From Mesorhizobium sp. J8 (GTDB lineage: Bacteria > Pseudomonadota > Alphaproteobacteria > Rhizobiales > Rhizobiaceae), in the NCBI RefSeq assembly GCF_016591715.1, contig NZ_AP024109.1, forward strand, positions 558,001-622,000: a stretch of DNA of 64,000 nt, read 5' to 3'. Made by a program: the position numbers and the translations under genes. Positions 1-8,873 of this stretch are shown here, one piece after another (position 1 is the first letter of the stretch; each line of letters begins with the position of its first letter). The notes beneath the pieces were generated by a model. It saw only the letters and a program-made list of their open reading frames with translations. It did not search any database and was not told where the DNA came from.

Positions 1-544
1 CGCGCCACGGATGCTCGGCATTGCCCTTGATGTCGGGCACGCCGCAATGGTCGAGGACGAACTGTACATCGGGCGCGAGGTCGGCAAGCGCCATCGCCTT
101 CGGGATCTGATGCGGCAGCACCACCAGGTCGAAGGTCAGGCCGGTGCCGGCCAGCCGCTTGATGTTCTGACGAAACAGCGCCCCTTCCGAGACATCGTCG
201 GGCACGACATGCAGCACGCGGCGGAAACCCTTGACGAACGGGTCTGCCTTGACCGTTTCCAGATAGGCCTCGAAGCCGGCCTGTTCCGGCCGGCAGGCGG
301 CGATCGCTCCGCGGAGCAGGCTCCCGGCTCGGCCGGCAACCGACTTCACGTAAGCGGTCTCGGCGGCGATATCGGCCGGGTCGACGTCCACCTCCATATG
401 CAGGACGCCTTCGATGCCTGAGCGCCGCGCGTCGGCGGCGTATTCCTCATAGGGGAAATCGCGGTTCAGCGCCGGCGCGCCGGCCAGCCACGGATAGCGA
501 AGCGTGCTCTGGTCGACGAGATGCAGATGTGTGTCGATGATCAT
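1..544 (-). CDS. Amidohydrolase (COG3618 type), probable L-fuconolactonase, 3' end cut by window
   Basis: Reading from the ATG at 544 leftwards gives 181 residues before the window edge. The protein starts MIDTHLHLVD, the HxH metal-binding signature of the amidohydrolase-2 family, and near the edge shows LDHCGVPD, the second metal/substrate region of that family. A clear ribosome site (GGGAGGA) lies about 8 nt upstream of the ATG. The family includes L-fuconolactonase, galactarolactonase and related sugar-lactone hydrolases. The same locus encodes a clear L-fuconate dehydratase, so hydrolysis of L-fucono-lactone to L-fuconate is the best inference. It lies 63 nt downstream of the iclR gene in the same direction, so the two are probably co-transcribed. 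The C-terminal part is not visible. Confidence 0.8.
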   Translation of the reverse strand, partial: MIIDTHLHLVDQSTLRYPWLAGAPALNRDFPYEEYAADARRSGIEGVLHMEVDVDPADIAAETAYVKSVAGRAGSLLRGAIAACRPEQAGFEAYLETVKADPFVKGFRRVLHVVPDDVSEGALFRQNIKRLAGTGLTFDLVVLPHQIPKAMALADLAPDVQFVLDHCGVPDIKGNAEHPWR

Positions 545-607
545 GCGGCGTATCCTCCCTGGGTTCGGCAGCTATCTCGCCGAGAAATCCATTATTCAAA
601 TAAGAAA

Positions 608-1396
608 TTACGACGATTGCGGCACATCGGATCCGGCGAGCTGCGACAGCCTGGCGGCGGCTCCTTGCAGATGCCGGATCGTCAGCGTGATGTCCGGTGC
701 CTTTGGGGCGTTGACCAGCGTGATATAGGGGATGGTCAGCGCTGCGATGGCCCTGCCGTCCGGCCCGAGCACCGGCGTCGAAAGATTGTAGACGCCGGCG
801 GTCTGCAGCGACGCCATCATCTCGTAGCCACGGTCGCGCACCTGGTCGAGGCGGGCGAAGAACTCCGGCGTCAAATTGAACTGTTCGGTGCTCTGCAGGT
901 GCTCGGCGATCATCATCTTGCGCTCTTCCGGGGAGCGGAAGGCGAGCAGCACATGGCCGGAGCCGGTGTCGAACAGGCTGATATGCGAGCCGACACGGAT
1001 GGAGATGCCCCAGTAGCGCGGCGCTTCCTGCTGGGCGATGACCACGGCGGCGCCGCGATCGAACACGACCAATTGATTGGCTTGCCATGAGGTCTCGGCG
1101 AGCTCGCGCATGATCGGCGTCGCGTAGGACACCAGCCGCCGCACCGGCGCATGCAATTGCGCCAGCCCGAATAGCTTGAGCGTCAGCGAATAGCGGTCGC
1201 CGTCGATCTTGGTGACATAGCCGCGCCGCACCAGGCGGTCGAGCATGCGGTAGAATTCGTTCGGGCTGCGGTCGAGCCGCTTGGCGATCTCCGCCTGCGT
1301 CAGCCCGCCATCCACGCTGGACAGCAATTCGAGAATGTCCAGCCCCTTGTCCAGCGCCGGCGCGCGGTAGCGGTCCCCGTCTTCTTCCTCTGCCAC
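608..1396 (-). CDS. IclR-family transcriptional regulator
   Basis: A 262-residue protein with the IclR layout: an N-terminal winged helix-turn-helix at about residues 15-70 (GLTQAEIAKRLDRSPNEFYR, then a wing around GDRYSL) and a C-terminal effector-binding domain at about 85-255. The start is GTG at 1396, chosen because GGAGGGG lies 5-6 nt upstream. IclR proteins bind small carbon metabolites and act as repressors or activators of catabolic genes. It is divergent from a sugar ABC importer and upstream of the lactonase-like gene, so it is the likely local regulator of the 6-deoxyhexose locus. The effector cannot be read from sequence. Confidence 0.9.
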   Translation of the reverse strand: MAEEEDGDRYRAPALDKGLDILELLSSVDGGLTQAEIAKRLDRSPNEFYRMLDRLVRRGYVTKIDGDRYSLTLKLFGLAQLHAPVRRLVSYATPIMRELAETSWQANQLVVFDRGAAVVIAQQEAPRYWGISIRVGSHISLFDTGSGHVLLAFRSPEERKMMIAEHLQSTEQFNLTPEFFARLDQVRDRGYEMMASLQTAGVYNLSTPVLGPDGRAIAALTIPYITLVNAPKAPDITLTIRHLQGAAARLSQLAGSDVPQSS

Positions 1397-1421
1397 CTGC
1401 CCCTCCAGTGAATTTCGATCT

Positions 1422-1510
1422 GCATATATGCATGAACTTCATTCGGCTGGAAGCATAATCGCCTTGACCCGGGAATGAAAATACTATTTGCATATGAATG
1501 AAGCTTAAGC
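1422..1510. promoter_or_regulatory. Divergent promoter region with paired candidate IclR operators
   Basis: The 165-nt gap between iclR and the importer contains a perfect 10-bp palindrome GCATATATGC (1422-1431) that runs into ATGAA-C-TTCAT (1432-1442). About 50 bp further right is GCATATGAATGAAGC (1490-1504). The octamer GAATGAAG of the second site is also present on the opposite strand of the first site, so the two are inverted relative to each other. Paired palindromic sites between divergent genes are typical for IclR control. The assignment to this regulator is inference. Confidence 0.5.
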
Positions 1511-1561
1511 GATCGGTCGCGCACCCGGCGGATCGTCGCCGCGAGCCCATGGGAGGAGAAC

Positions 1562-2878
1562 ATGACGAGACTGGTTCTAGGCATTTCCGCCGGCCTGGCT
1601 GGCCTGCTGCTCGGCGGCACGGCTTTTTCGGCCGATCTGCCCGGCAAATTTCCGGGCGTGACGATCGACGTGAAGCTGATCGGCGGCCAGCAATATGAAA
1701 AGCTCTACGAGCGCATCCCCGAATGGGAGAAGGCGACCGGCGCCAAGGTCAACATCCTGACCAAGAAGAACGGCTTCGACATCGACAAGGAACTGAAGTC
1801 CGACATCGCCTCGGGCAGCACCAACTGGTGCGTCGGCTGGAACCATTCGTCCTTCGCCCCGCAATATACGAGCCTTTACACCGACCTCGGCAAGCTCTTG
1901 CCGAAGGAAGAGATCGACGCCTTCGTGCCCTCGACGATCAAGGCCGCGACCATCGACGGCAAGCTCGAGATGCTGCCGCGCGCGCAGTTCGACGTCTCGG
2001 CGCTCTACTACCAGAAGAGCCTCTACGAGAACGCCGACAACAAGACCAAGTTCAAGGCCAAATACGGCTATGACCTTGCGCCGCCGGACACCTGGAAGGA
2101 AGTGACCGACCAGGCCGAGTTCTTCGCCAACCCGCCGAATTTCTACGGCACGCAGTTCGCCGGCAAGGAAGAGGCGATCAACGGCCGCTTCTACGAGATG
2201 GTGGTCGCCGAGGGCGGCGAATATCTCGACAAGGACGGCAAGCCCGTGTTCAACTCCGAGGCCGGCATCCGCGCGCTCGACTGGTTCGTCAACCTCTACA
2301 AGGCCAAGGCCGTGCCGGCCGGCACCACCAACTATCTCTGGGACGATCTCGGGCAGGGCTTTGCCTCCGGCACCGTGGCGATCAACCTCGACTGGCCGGG
2401 CTGGGCCGGTTTCTTCAACGATCCGAAGTCCTCGAAGGTCGCCGGCAATGTCGGCGTCAAGGTCGCGCCCAAGGGCTCCTCCGGCAAGCGCACCGGCTGG
2501 TCGGGCTTCCACGGCTTCTCCGTCACCGAGAACTGCGCCAACAAGGAAGCCGCGGCTTCGCTCGTCTGGTGGTTGACCAACGAGGACAGCCAGAAGCTGG
2601 AAGCCGCCGCCGGCCCGCTGCCGACCCGCACCGCGGTCTGGGACTGGGACCTGAAGCAGGCCGAGAACGACCCGTACAAGAAGGAGGTCCTCGCCGCCTT
2701 CCAGGAGGAAGCCAAGCACGCCTTCGCCGTGCCGCAGACGCCGGAGTGGATCGAGATCTCCAACGCCGTCTACCCCGAGCTGCAGGCGGCGATCCTCGGC
2801 GACAAGACGTCCAAGCAGGCGCTGGACGACGCCGCCGCCAAGGCGACGCAGATCCTGCAGGACGCCGGCAAGCTCTAA
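1562..2878 (+). CDS. Sugar ABC transporter, periplasmic solute-binding protein (family 1)
   Basis: A 438-residue protein with a Sec signal peptide (hydrophobic core at residues 4-20, likely cleavage after AFSA at 24), followed by a family-1 extracellular solute-binding fold that captures sugars in the periplasm. The ATG at 1562 follows GGGAGGAGAAC. Motifs such as PEWEKATGAKVNI and the C-terminal helix rich in Ala/Lys are typical of CUT1 binding proteins. It is followed by two permeases, an ATPase and sugar-acid enzymes, so the likely substrate is L-fucose or a related 6-deoxy sugar. Substrate specificity is inferred only from the neighbourhood. Confidence 0.9.
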   Translation: MTRLVLGISAGLAGLLLGGTAFSADLPGKFPGVTIDVKLIGGQQYEKLYERIPEWEKATGAKVNILTKKNGFDIDKELKSDIASGSTNWCVGWNHSSFAPQYTSLYTDLGKLLPKEEIDAFVPSTIKAATIDGKLEMLPRAQFDVSALYYQKSLYENADNKTKFKAKYGYDLAPPDTWKEVTDQAEFFANPPNFYGTQFAGKEEAINGRFYEMVVAEGGEYLDKDGKPVFNSEAGIRALDWFVNLYKAKAVPAGTTNYLWDDLGQGFASGTVAINLDWPGWAGFFNDPKSSKVAGNVGVKVAPKGSSGKRTGWSGFHGFSVTENCANKEAAASLVWWLTNEDSQKLEAAAGPLPTRTAVWDWDLKQAENDPYKKEVLAAFQEEAKHAFAVPQTPEWIEISNAVYPELQAAILGDKTSKQALDDAAAKATQILQDAGKL

Positions 2879-2895
2879 GCAGCGCTCCCAAGGCT

Positions 2896-2922
2896 GCCTC
2901 CCCCATCGTGAATGGGGGAGGC
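2896..2922 (+). terminator. Stem-loop between binding-protein and permease genes
   Basis: A perfect 11-bp inverted repeat, GCCTCCCCCAT / ATGGGGGAGGC, encloses the loop CGTGA directly after the solute-binding-protein stop codon. No run of T follows, so it is more likely a 3'-end stabilising or partial attenuation structure than a full terminator. Such structures allow higher expression of the binding protein than of the membrane subunits. Confidence 0.6.
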
Positions 2923-3011
2923 GGCAGCGTCTCGTCGCTGCCAACTTTCCGCTCCGGCCGGGGCCATGCCCGCGACGGCCCGAATTGAATGCAATACCCC
3001 ACAGGATACTG

Positions 3012-3908
3012 ATGAAGGGCCTCAAGCCATCCGCGCCGTTTCTGCTGCTGCTCCCGGCCATCATCGTGCTGGCGGCGGTCGTGGTGCTGCCGTTGATCCT
3101 GTCGCTCTATTCCAGCTTCACGCCGTTCCGCCTGACGCGGCCCGAGACCTTCTTCGTCTTCATCGGTTTCAGGAACTATCTCTCGATCCTGTCCAATGCC
3201 GATTTCTGGTGGGCCTTCGGCCGCACCGTCCTGCTGCTCACCATCGCGCTCAACCTCGAAATGCTGCTCGGCCTCGGCCTGGCGATGCTGGTCGAGAAAG
3301 CGACGCGCGGCCAGCGCATCCTGCGCACGCTGATGATGTTCCCCATGATGTTCTCGCCGATCCTGGTCGGCTTCCAGTTCAAATTCATGTTCAATGACAA
3401 TATCGGCCTGGTGAACAACGCGCTGCAGTCGCTGGGCATCACGCAGGACGCCATCCCGTGGCTGATCGAGGGCCACCTAGCCTTCATCGCCATCACGATC
3501 GCCGAGATCTGGTCGTCAACCTCGATCTTCACCATCCTGATCCTGGCCGGCCTGCTCGCCATGCCAAAGGAGCCCATCGAGGCCGCCCGCGTCGACGGCT
3601 GCACGCCCTGGCAGACCTTCCGCTATGTCACCTGGCCCTTCGTCATGCCTTTCGCCTACATCGCCATGACGATCCGCTCGCTCGACGTGGCGCGCGCCTA
3701 TGACATCGTCAAGATCATGACCGATGGCGGCCCGGCCGGCCGCACGGAGCTGTTGTGGACGCTGGTCGGACGCACCGCCTACAGCGACGCCCGCATGGGC
3801 CTGGCCAACGCCATGGCCTATTTCTCGATCCTGCTGTCGATTGCTTTCACCGTTTATTTCTACAACAAGCTCGCCGCGGCGCGCGCGCAGATCGGCGCGG
3901 AGTGGTGA
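3012..3908 (+). CDS. Sugar ABC transporter permease (MalF/UgpA type)
   Basis: A 298-residue integral membrane protein with about six hydrophobic segments, the first at residues 8-30. The cytoplasmic EAA loop reads EAARVDGCTPWQTFRYV, the site that docks the ATPase. The ATG at 3012 is preferred because AGGA lies 5 nt upstream. An in-frame ATG at 2985 would add nine residues (MNAIPHRIL) but has no ribosome site. It pairs with the next permease to form the CUT1 channel. Confidence 0.88.
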   Translation: MKGLKPSAPFLLLLPAIIVLAAVVVLPLILSLYSSFTPFRLTRPETFFVFIGFRNYLSILSNADFWWAFGRTVLLLTIALNLEMLLGLGLAMLVEKATRGQRILRTLMMFPMMFSPILVGFQFKFMFNDNIGLVNNALQSLGITQDAIPWLIEGHLAFIAITIAEIWSSTSIFTILILAGLLAMPKEPIEAARVDGCTPWQTFRYVTWPFVMPFAYIAMTIRSLDVARAYDIVKIMTDGGPAGRTELLWTLVGRTAYSDARMGLANAMAYFSILLSIAFTVYFYNKLAAARAQIGAEW

Positions 3909-3910
3909 GA

Positions 3911-4777
3911 ATGGACGAGAACGCCTCCGCCCGCCTGACGCGCCGCGCGCTGACCGTCGCGCATCGCGTCGGCCTGTTCCTGGCCATGCTCGTCATCTGC
4001 CTGCCGGGCATCTGGATCGTGCTGTCGTCGCTCAGGCCCACCGTCGAGATCATGGCCAAGCCGCCGGTCTGGATCCCGCAGGAAGTGTCGCTCGATGCCT
4101 ACATCGCCATGTTCAGCGGCATCGGCAAAGGCGGCATCCCGGTGCTCGACTATTTCCGCAACTCGCTGATCATCTCGGTCACCTCGACGGTGATCGCCGT
4201 GGCGATCGGCATGGCCGGCGGCTACGCCTTCGCGCGCTACCGCTTCCGCGGCAAGTCGGGCATGTTCCTCGGCCTGATGCTGACGCGCACCGTGCCCGGC
4301 ATCGCGCTGTCGCTGCCTTTGTTCTTCCTCTATGTGCGCCTCGGCATCATCGACACCCATATCGGCATGATCCTGGCTTATGTCGCGTTGAACGTGCCCT
4401 TCACCATCTGGCTGATCGACGGCTTCTTCCGCCAGGTGCCGAAGGACCTCGCGGAGGCTGCCCAGATCGACGGCTGCACGCGCTGGCAGGCCTTCTGGCA
4501 GGTCGAGTTTCCGCTGGCGCGCCCCGGCATCGCCTCGGCTGCGATCTTCGCCTTTCTCACCTGCTGGAACGAGTTCGCTTTGGCCTCGCAGCTCACCCGC
4601 TCCGTCAACTCCAAGACGCTGCCGGTCGGGCTGCTCGACTACACGGCCGAGTTCACCATCGACTGGCGCGGCATGTGCGCGCTGGCGGTGGTGATGATCA
4701 TCCCGGCGCTGACCCTCACCTACATCGTCCAGAAACACCTCGTCGGCGGCCTCACCTCCGGCGCGGTGAAAGGTTGA
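3911..4777 (+). CDS. Sugar ABC transporter permease (MalG/UgpE type)
   Basis: A 288-residue membrane protein with an N-terminal hydrophobic segment (GLFLAMLVICLPGIWIVLSS) and five further membrane spans. The EAA loop reads EAAQIDGCTRWQAFWQVEFP. It ends GLTSGAVKG, the usual C terminus of MalG-type subunits. The start ATG at 3911 lies 2 nt after the upstream permease stop, so the two are translationally linked. A longer in-frame opening exists upstream but overlaps the previous gene. It is the second half of the CUT1 channel. Confidence 0.9.
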   Translation: MDENASARLTRRALTVAHRVGLFLAMLVICLPGIWIVLSSLRPTVEIMAKPPVWIPQEVSLDAYIAMFSGIGKGGIPVLDYFRNSLIISVTSTVIAVAIGMAGGYAFARYRFRGKSGMFLGLMLTRTVPGIALSLPLFFLYVRLGIIDTHIGMILAYVALNVPFTIWLIDGFFRQVPKDLAEAAQIDGCTRWQAFWQVEFPLARPGIASAAIFAFLTCWNEFALASQLTRSVNSKTLPVGLLDYTAEFTIDWRGMCALAVVMIIPALTLTYIVQKHLVGGLTSGAVKG

Positions 4778-4782
4778 ACTGC

Positions 4783-5880
4783 ATGGCAACGGTTTCGCTG
4801 AAAAAGCTCACCAAGCGCTACGGCAATATGGAGATCGTGCACGGCATCGATCTCGAGATCGCCGACCGCGAATTCATCGCGCTGGTCGGCCCTTCGGGCT
4901 GCGGCAAGTCGACGACCTTGCGCATGATCGCCGGCCTCGAGGATATCAGCGGCGGCAACATCGATATCGGCGGCCGCGTGGTCAACGACCTGCCACCGCG
5001 CTCACGCAACATCTCCATGGTGTTCCAGTCCTACGCGCTCTATCCGCATATGACGGTGCGCGAGAATCTCGGTTTCTCCCTGAAGATCGCTGGTGCCGCG
5101 AAAGACGACATGGACCGGCGGGTCGCCGAAGCTTCCGCCATCCTTGGCCTGGATGAACTGCTGGAGCGCCGCCCTTCGCAGCTCTCCGGCGGCCAGCGCC
5201 AGCGCGTCGCCATGGGCCGCGCCATCGTGCGCGATCCCGATGTCTTCCTGTTCGACGAACCGCTGTCGAACCTCGACGCGAAGCTTCGCACGCAGATGCG
5301 TACCGAGATCAAGAAGCTGCATGCCAAGGTGAAGTCGACGGTCATCTATGTCACCCACGACCAGGTTGAGGCGATGACGCTCGCCGACCGCATCGTCATC
5401 ATGCGCTCCGGTTACATCGAGCAGGTCGGCACGCCGGACGAGGTGTTCAGCCGTCCCGCCACACGCTTCGTCGCCGGCTTCATCGGCTCGCCGCCGATGA
5501 ATTTGCACGAGGCTACCGTCAGCGACGGCAGGCTAGTGTTCAGCGGCGGCGACAGCCTGCCATTGCCCGGCCAGTTCAAGTCGAAGGCGGCGGCCGGCGA
5601 CAAGGTCGTGTTCGGCATCCGCCCGGATGATTTCTACCCCACCGGCCACGGCCTGAGCTCGGGCGGCGAAACGGAAGTCCACCGCGTCGAGCTGCCGGTC
5701 AGCATCACCGAGCCGCTCGGCAACGAGACGCTGGTCTTCGCCGAGTTCAACGGCGCCGACTGGGTTTCGCGCATGCTCAATCCCAAGCCGCTGAAAGCCG
5801 GCGACAGGATCGGCATGAGCTTCGACCTGAGCCGCGCGCATCTGTTCTCCGCCGAAACCGGAAAGTCGCTGAGGAGCTGA
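4783..5880 (+). CDS. Sugar ABC transporter ATP-binding protein (UgpC/MalK type)
   Basis: A 365-residue ATPase with Walker A GPSGCGKST at about residues 36-44, signature LSGGQRQR near 134 and Walker B FLFDEPLSNLDAK shortly after. A C-terminal OB/TOBE domain at about 240-360 is typical of CUT1 ATPases that power the two upstream permeases. The start ATG at 4783 follows the permease stop by 5 nt. It completes a binding protein, permease, permease, ATPase order, and enzymes of the putative pathway follow within 2 nt. Confidence 0.92.
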   Translation: MATVSLKKLTKRYGNMEIVHGIDLEIADREFIALVGPSGCGKSTTLRMIAGLEDISGGNIDIGGRVVNDLPPRSRNISMVFQSYALYPHMTVRENLGFSLKIAGAAKDDMDRRVAEASAILGLDELLERRPSQLSGGQRQRVAMGRAIVRDPDVFLFDEPLSNLDAKLRTQMRTEIKKLHAKVKSTVIYVTHDQVEAMTLADRIVIMRSGYIEQVGTPDEVFSRPATRFVAGFIGSPPMNLHEATVSDGRLVFSGGDSLPLPGQFKSKAAAGDKVVFGIRPDDFYPTGHGLSSGGETEVHRVELPVSITEPLGNETLVFAEFNGADWVSRMLNPKPLKAGDRIGMSFDLSRAHLFSAETGKSLRS

Positions 5881-5882
5881 AC

Positions 5883-6995
5883 ATGGCGAAAATCGAGAAA
5901 ATCGAACTGCGCATGGTCGACCTCGTGCCGAAGGTCAAGCGCACCGATGCGATCCAGAGCTTCGTCAGCCAGGAAACGCCGATCGTCACCATCACCGATT
6001 CCGACGGCGCGTCGGGCACCGGCTACAGCTACACGATCGGCACCGGCGGCTCATCGGTTATGCGGCTGCTTGCCGACCATCTCGCGCCGCGCCTGATCGG
6101 CTGCGACGCCGACCAGATCGAGGCGATCTGGCACGAGCTCGAATTCGCCACCCATGCCACCACGATCGGCGCAATCACCGCGATCGCGCTGGCCGCTATC
6201 GACACCGCCCTTTGGGATCTGCGCGCGAGAAAGCAGAACCTGCCGCTCTGGAAGCTCGCCGGCGGCGCCAAGGACCGTTGTCCGCTCTACACCACGGAAG
6301 GCGGCTGGCTGCATATCGAGACTGAGGCTTTGGTCGACGACGCGCTGGAGGCGAAGGCCAAGGGGTTCACCGGCTCGAAGGTCAAGATCGGCAAGCCGCA
6401 TGGCTCGGAGGATTTTTCACGGCTGTCGGCGGTGCGCAAGGCGGTCGGCGACGGCTACGAGATCATGACCGACTGCAACCAGGGTTTTTCCGTCGACGAG
6501 GCGATCCGCCGCGCCGAGCGCTTGCGCGATCTCGACCTCGCCTGGATCGAGGAGCCGCTGCCGGCCGACGACATAGATGGCCATGTGCGGCTGTCGAACT
6601 CGACCGCGACGCCGATCGCGGTCGGCGAGTCGCTTTATTCGATCAGGCACTTCCGCGAGTACATGCAGAAAGGCGGCGCCAACATCATCCAGGTCGATGT
6701 CGGCCGCATCGGCGGCATCACGCCGTGGCTGAAAGTCGCCCATGCGGCGGAGGCCTTCGACATGCCGGTCTGCCCGCATTTCCTGATGGAGTTGCATGTC
6801 AGCCTGGTCTGCGCCATCCAGAACGGCAGATATGTCGAGTATATTCCGCAGCTCGATGAGTTGACGGGCGCCAAGATGCGCATCGAGGATGGTCATGCGC
6901 TGGCGCCCAGCGAGCCGGGGATCGGTATCGACTGGGACTGGGACGTGGTCAAGGCAAGGAGCATCGCCGAATTCACCACGGCGATCGTGAAATAG
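5883..6995 (+). CDS. Mandelate racemase/enolase-superfamily sugar-acid dehydratase
   Basis: A 370-residue enolase-superfamily enzyme. The capping domain covers residues 1-130 and the barrel the remainder. It shows the K-x-K motif (GSKVKIG), metal ligands in TDCNQG, EEPLP and VGES, and a His in PHFLME, which is the mandelate-racemase subgroup arrangement. Members abstract the proton alpha to a carboxylate and mostly dehydrate aldonic or aldaric acids. The exact substrate is unknown. A second enolase-superfamily gene nearby is the better L-fuconate dehydratase, so this one may act on a related acid or epimer. It starts 2 nt after the ATPase stop. Confidence 0.85.
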   Translation: MAKIEKIELRMVDLVPKVKRTDAIQSFVSQETPIVTITDSDGASGTGYSYTIGTGGSSVMRLLADHLAPRLIGCDADQIEAIWHELEFATHATTIGAITAIALAAIDTALWDLRARKQNLPLWKLAGGAKDRCPLYTTEGGWLHIETEALVDDALEAKAKGFTGSKVKIGKPHGSEDFSRLSAVRKAVGDGYEIMTDCNQGFSVDEAIRRAERLRDLDLAWIEEPLPADDIDGHVRLSNSTATPIAVGESLYSIRHFREYMQKGGANIIQVDVGRIGGITPWLKVAHAAEAFDMPVCPHFLMELHVSLVCAIQNGRYVEYIPQLDELTGAKMRIEDGHALAPSEPGIGIDWDWDVVKARSIAEFTTAIVK

Positions 6996-7005
6996 GGAGG
7001 CGGAT

Positions 7006-7335
7006 ATGCAGCGCATGGGAATGGTGCTTGGATTGAAACCCGAGAAGGTCGAGGAATATGTCCGCCTTCACGCCGCTGTCTGGCCGGACGTTCTCGCCAT
7101 GATCTCGGCCTGCAACATCAAGAATTATTCGATCTACCTGAAGCGGCCGGAGAACCTGCTGTTCTCCTATTTCGAGTACCACGGCACCGACTATGCCGCC
7201 GACATGGCCAAGATGGCGGCCGATCCCAAGACCCAGGAATGGTGGTCGGTCTGCATGCCCTGCCAGGAGCCGCTGGAAACGCGAAAGGAAGGCGAGTGGT
7301 GGGCGTCGATGGACGAGGTCTTCCATCATGACTGA
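7006..7335 (+). CDS. L-rhamnose/L-fucose mutarotase (RhaM family, DUF718)
   Basis: A 109-residue protein with the family-typical segments: LHAAVWPDVL, NYSIYLKRPENLLFSYFEY, MAKMAADPKTQEWW and GEWWASMDEVFH. Enzymes of this family interconvert the alpha and beta anomers of 6-deoxyhexoses, feeding a dehydrogenase that uses one anomer. The ribosome site GGGAGG lies 6 nt before the ATG at 7006. It overlaps the next gene by 8 nt. With an L-fuconate dehydratase in the operon, L-fucose is a likely substrate, though the family was first described for L-rhamnose. Confidence 0.9.
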   Translation: MQRMGMVLGLKPEKVEEYVRLHAAVWPDVLAMISACNIKNYSIYLKRPENLLFSYFEYHGTDYAADMAKMAADPKTQEWWSVCMPCQEPLETRKEGEWWASMDEVFHHD

Positions 7336-8401
7336 TGCCTTCGACCCGGCATCGCTGGCGCAGTCCTGGCCCAAGCCCTCGAAGCCGCGCCCGATCGTCA
7401 CCTTCGGCGCCGGCTCGATCGTCGGCGACGCGCATTTTCCCGCCTACCGCAAGGGCGGTTTCCCGATTTCCGGCCTCTACGATCCGGATCGGGCGAAGGC
7501 GGAGAAGCTTGCCGACAAATGGGGCGTGAAGGCGTTCGGCTCGGTCGAGGAGGCCGCGGCCGTCAAGGACGCGATCTTCGATCTGGCGACGCCGCCGGGC
7601 CGGCACGCCGAGGTGCTGACGGCGTTGCCCGACGGCGCGGTGGCGCTGATACAGAAGCCGATGGGCAATTATCTCGGCGAGGCGACGGAAATCCTCGAAA
7701 TCTGCCGCGCCAAGCAACTCAGGGCCGCCGTGAACTTCCAGCTCCGCTTTGCGCCGATGATGCTGGCGCTGAAGGACGCCATCGCCCATGGATGGCTGGG
7801 CGAGGTCGTCGATTTCGACGCGCTTTTGGCGCTCGACACGCCGTGGCAGCTGTGGGAATTCCTGCTCAAGGCGCCGCGCGTCGAGATCGCCATGCATTCG
7901 ATCCATTATCTCGACCTGATCCGCCAGCTTCTCGGCAATCCGCTGGGCGTGCACGCCAAGACGCTCGGCCACCCCAACCACAAGGTCGCACAGACCCGCA
8001 CCAGCGCCATCCTCGATTATGGCGATACGGTGCGCTGCGGGTTGTCGATCAACCACGACCATAAGTTCGGACGCCGTTACCAGGCCTGCGAATTCCGCAT
8101 CTGCGGCACCGAGGGCGCGGCCTATGTCAAGCTCGGCCTCAACCTCGACTATCCGCGCGGCGAGCCGGACATCCTGGAGATTTATCCCAAGGGCGGTTCG
8201 GACTGGGTCACCGTCCCGCTCGCCGGCGAATGGTTCCCCGATGCCTTTGTCGGCCGCATGGCCAATGTCCAGCGCTTCGCGTCCGGCGAGGACGCGGAAC
8301 TGGTGAGCACCGTCGAGGACGCCTGGCACACCATGGCGCTGGTCGAGGCCGCCTACAAATCGAGCGCCGCGCCGGCAACGCCGCTGGCCACGAAGCCGTA
8401 A
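7328..8401 (+). CDS. Gfo/Idh/MocA-family oxidoreductase, candidate sugar dehydrogenase
   Basis: A 357-residue protein with an N-terminal Rossmann fold ([17 protein letters not shown], a GxGxxG-like nucleotide loop at about residues 26-33) and the QKPMGN motif corresponding to the EKP motif of the family. A C-terminal alpha/beta substrate domain follows. The ATG at 7328 overlaps the mutarotase stop by 8 nt. In this operon it could be the NAD(P)-dependent sugar 1-dehydrogenase that makes the lactone for the amidohydrolase. That role is inference from context. Confidence 0.82.
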   Translation: MTDAFDPASLAQSWPKPSKPRPIVTFGAGSIVGDAHFPAYRKGGFPISGLYDPDRAKAEKLADKWGVKAFGSVEEAAAVKDAIFDLATPPGRHAEVLTALPDGAVALIQKPMGNYLGEATEILEICRAKQLRAAVNFQLRFAPMMLALKDAIAHGWLGEVVDFDALLALDTPWQLWEFLLKAPRVEIAMHSIHYLDLIRQLLGNPLGVHAKTLGHPNHKVAQTRTSAILDYGDTVRCGLSINHDHKFGRRYQACEFRICGTEGAAYVKLGLNLDYPRGEPDILEIYPKGGSDWVTVPLAGEWFPDAFVGRMANVQRFASGEDAELVSTVEDAWHTMALVEAAYKSSAAPATPLATKP

Positions 8402-8409
8402 GGCCGGAC

Positions 8410-8856
8410 ATGGAACAGACCACCTATTTCGAGGACTATGAGATCGGCTCGTCGCGCCTCACCAGCGGCCGCACCATCACCGAAACCGATTTCGTCGTCC
8501 ATGCCGGCCATACCGGCGATTTCTTTCCGCATCACATGGACGCCGAGTTCATGAAGACCACGCCCTTCGGCCAGCGCATCGCGCATGGCACGCTGGTCTT
8601 CTCGGTCGGCGTCGGCCTGACGGCGAGCGTCATCAACCCGGTCGCCTTCTCCTACGGCTACGACAGGCTGCGTTTCATCAAGCCGGTCTTCATCGGCGAC
8701 ACCATTCGCACGCGCACCACCATCGCCGCCAAGGAAGACGACCCGAAACGGCCAAACGCCGGGCGCGTCATCGAGCGCGTCGAGGTTTTGAACCAGCGTG
8801 ACGACGTCGTGCTGGCCGCGGATCACATCTACATCGTCGAGCGACGGCCCGGCTGA
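8410..8856 (+). CDS. MaoC-like hot-dog-fold dehydratase
   Basis: A 148-residue hot-dog-fold protein. It has the MaoC/R-hydratase signature D-x5-H, seen around [11 protein letters not shown], and the following [12 protein letters not shown] segment. Family members hydrate or dehydrate enoyl-type intermediates, mostly on CoA or acyl-carrier substrates. It starts 8 nt after the dehydrogenase stop and precedes an SDR, so it belongs to the same operon. No MaoC step is part of the textbook L-fucose route, so its function here is unclear. Confidence 0.8.
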   Translation: MEQTTYFEDYEIGSSRLTSGRTITETDFVVHAGHTGDFFPHHMDAEFMKTTPFGQRIAHGTLVFSVGVGLTASVINPVAFSYGYDRLRFIKPVFIGDTIRTRTTIAAKEDDPKRPNAGRVIERVEVLNQRDDVVLAADHIYIVERRPG

Positions 8857-8873
8857 AAGACGGAGACAGAAGA

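Noticed and set aside
2896..2922. Intrinsic terminator in the strict sense
   Set aside because: The hairpin lacks a following T run and the downstream genes clearly belong to the same operon, so complete termination is unlikely.
1577..3064. 495-codon open frame on the minus strand
   Set aside because: It is opposite the solute-binding protein and has low-complexity Arg/Gly/Leu content, typical of an antisense shadow.
7006..7335. FucU-type fucose mutarotase
   Set aside because: The sequence pattern is that of the RhaM/DUF718 family, not the RbsD/FucU family, even though fucose may be the substrate.
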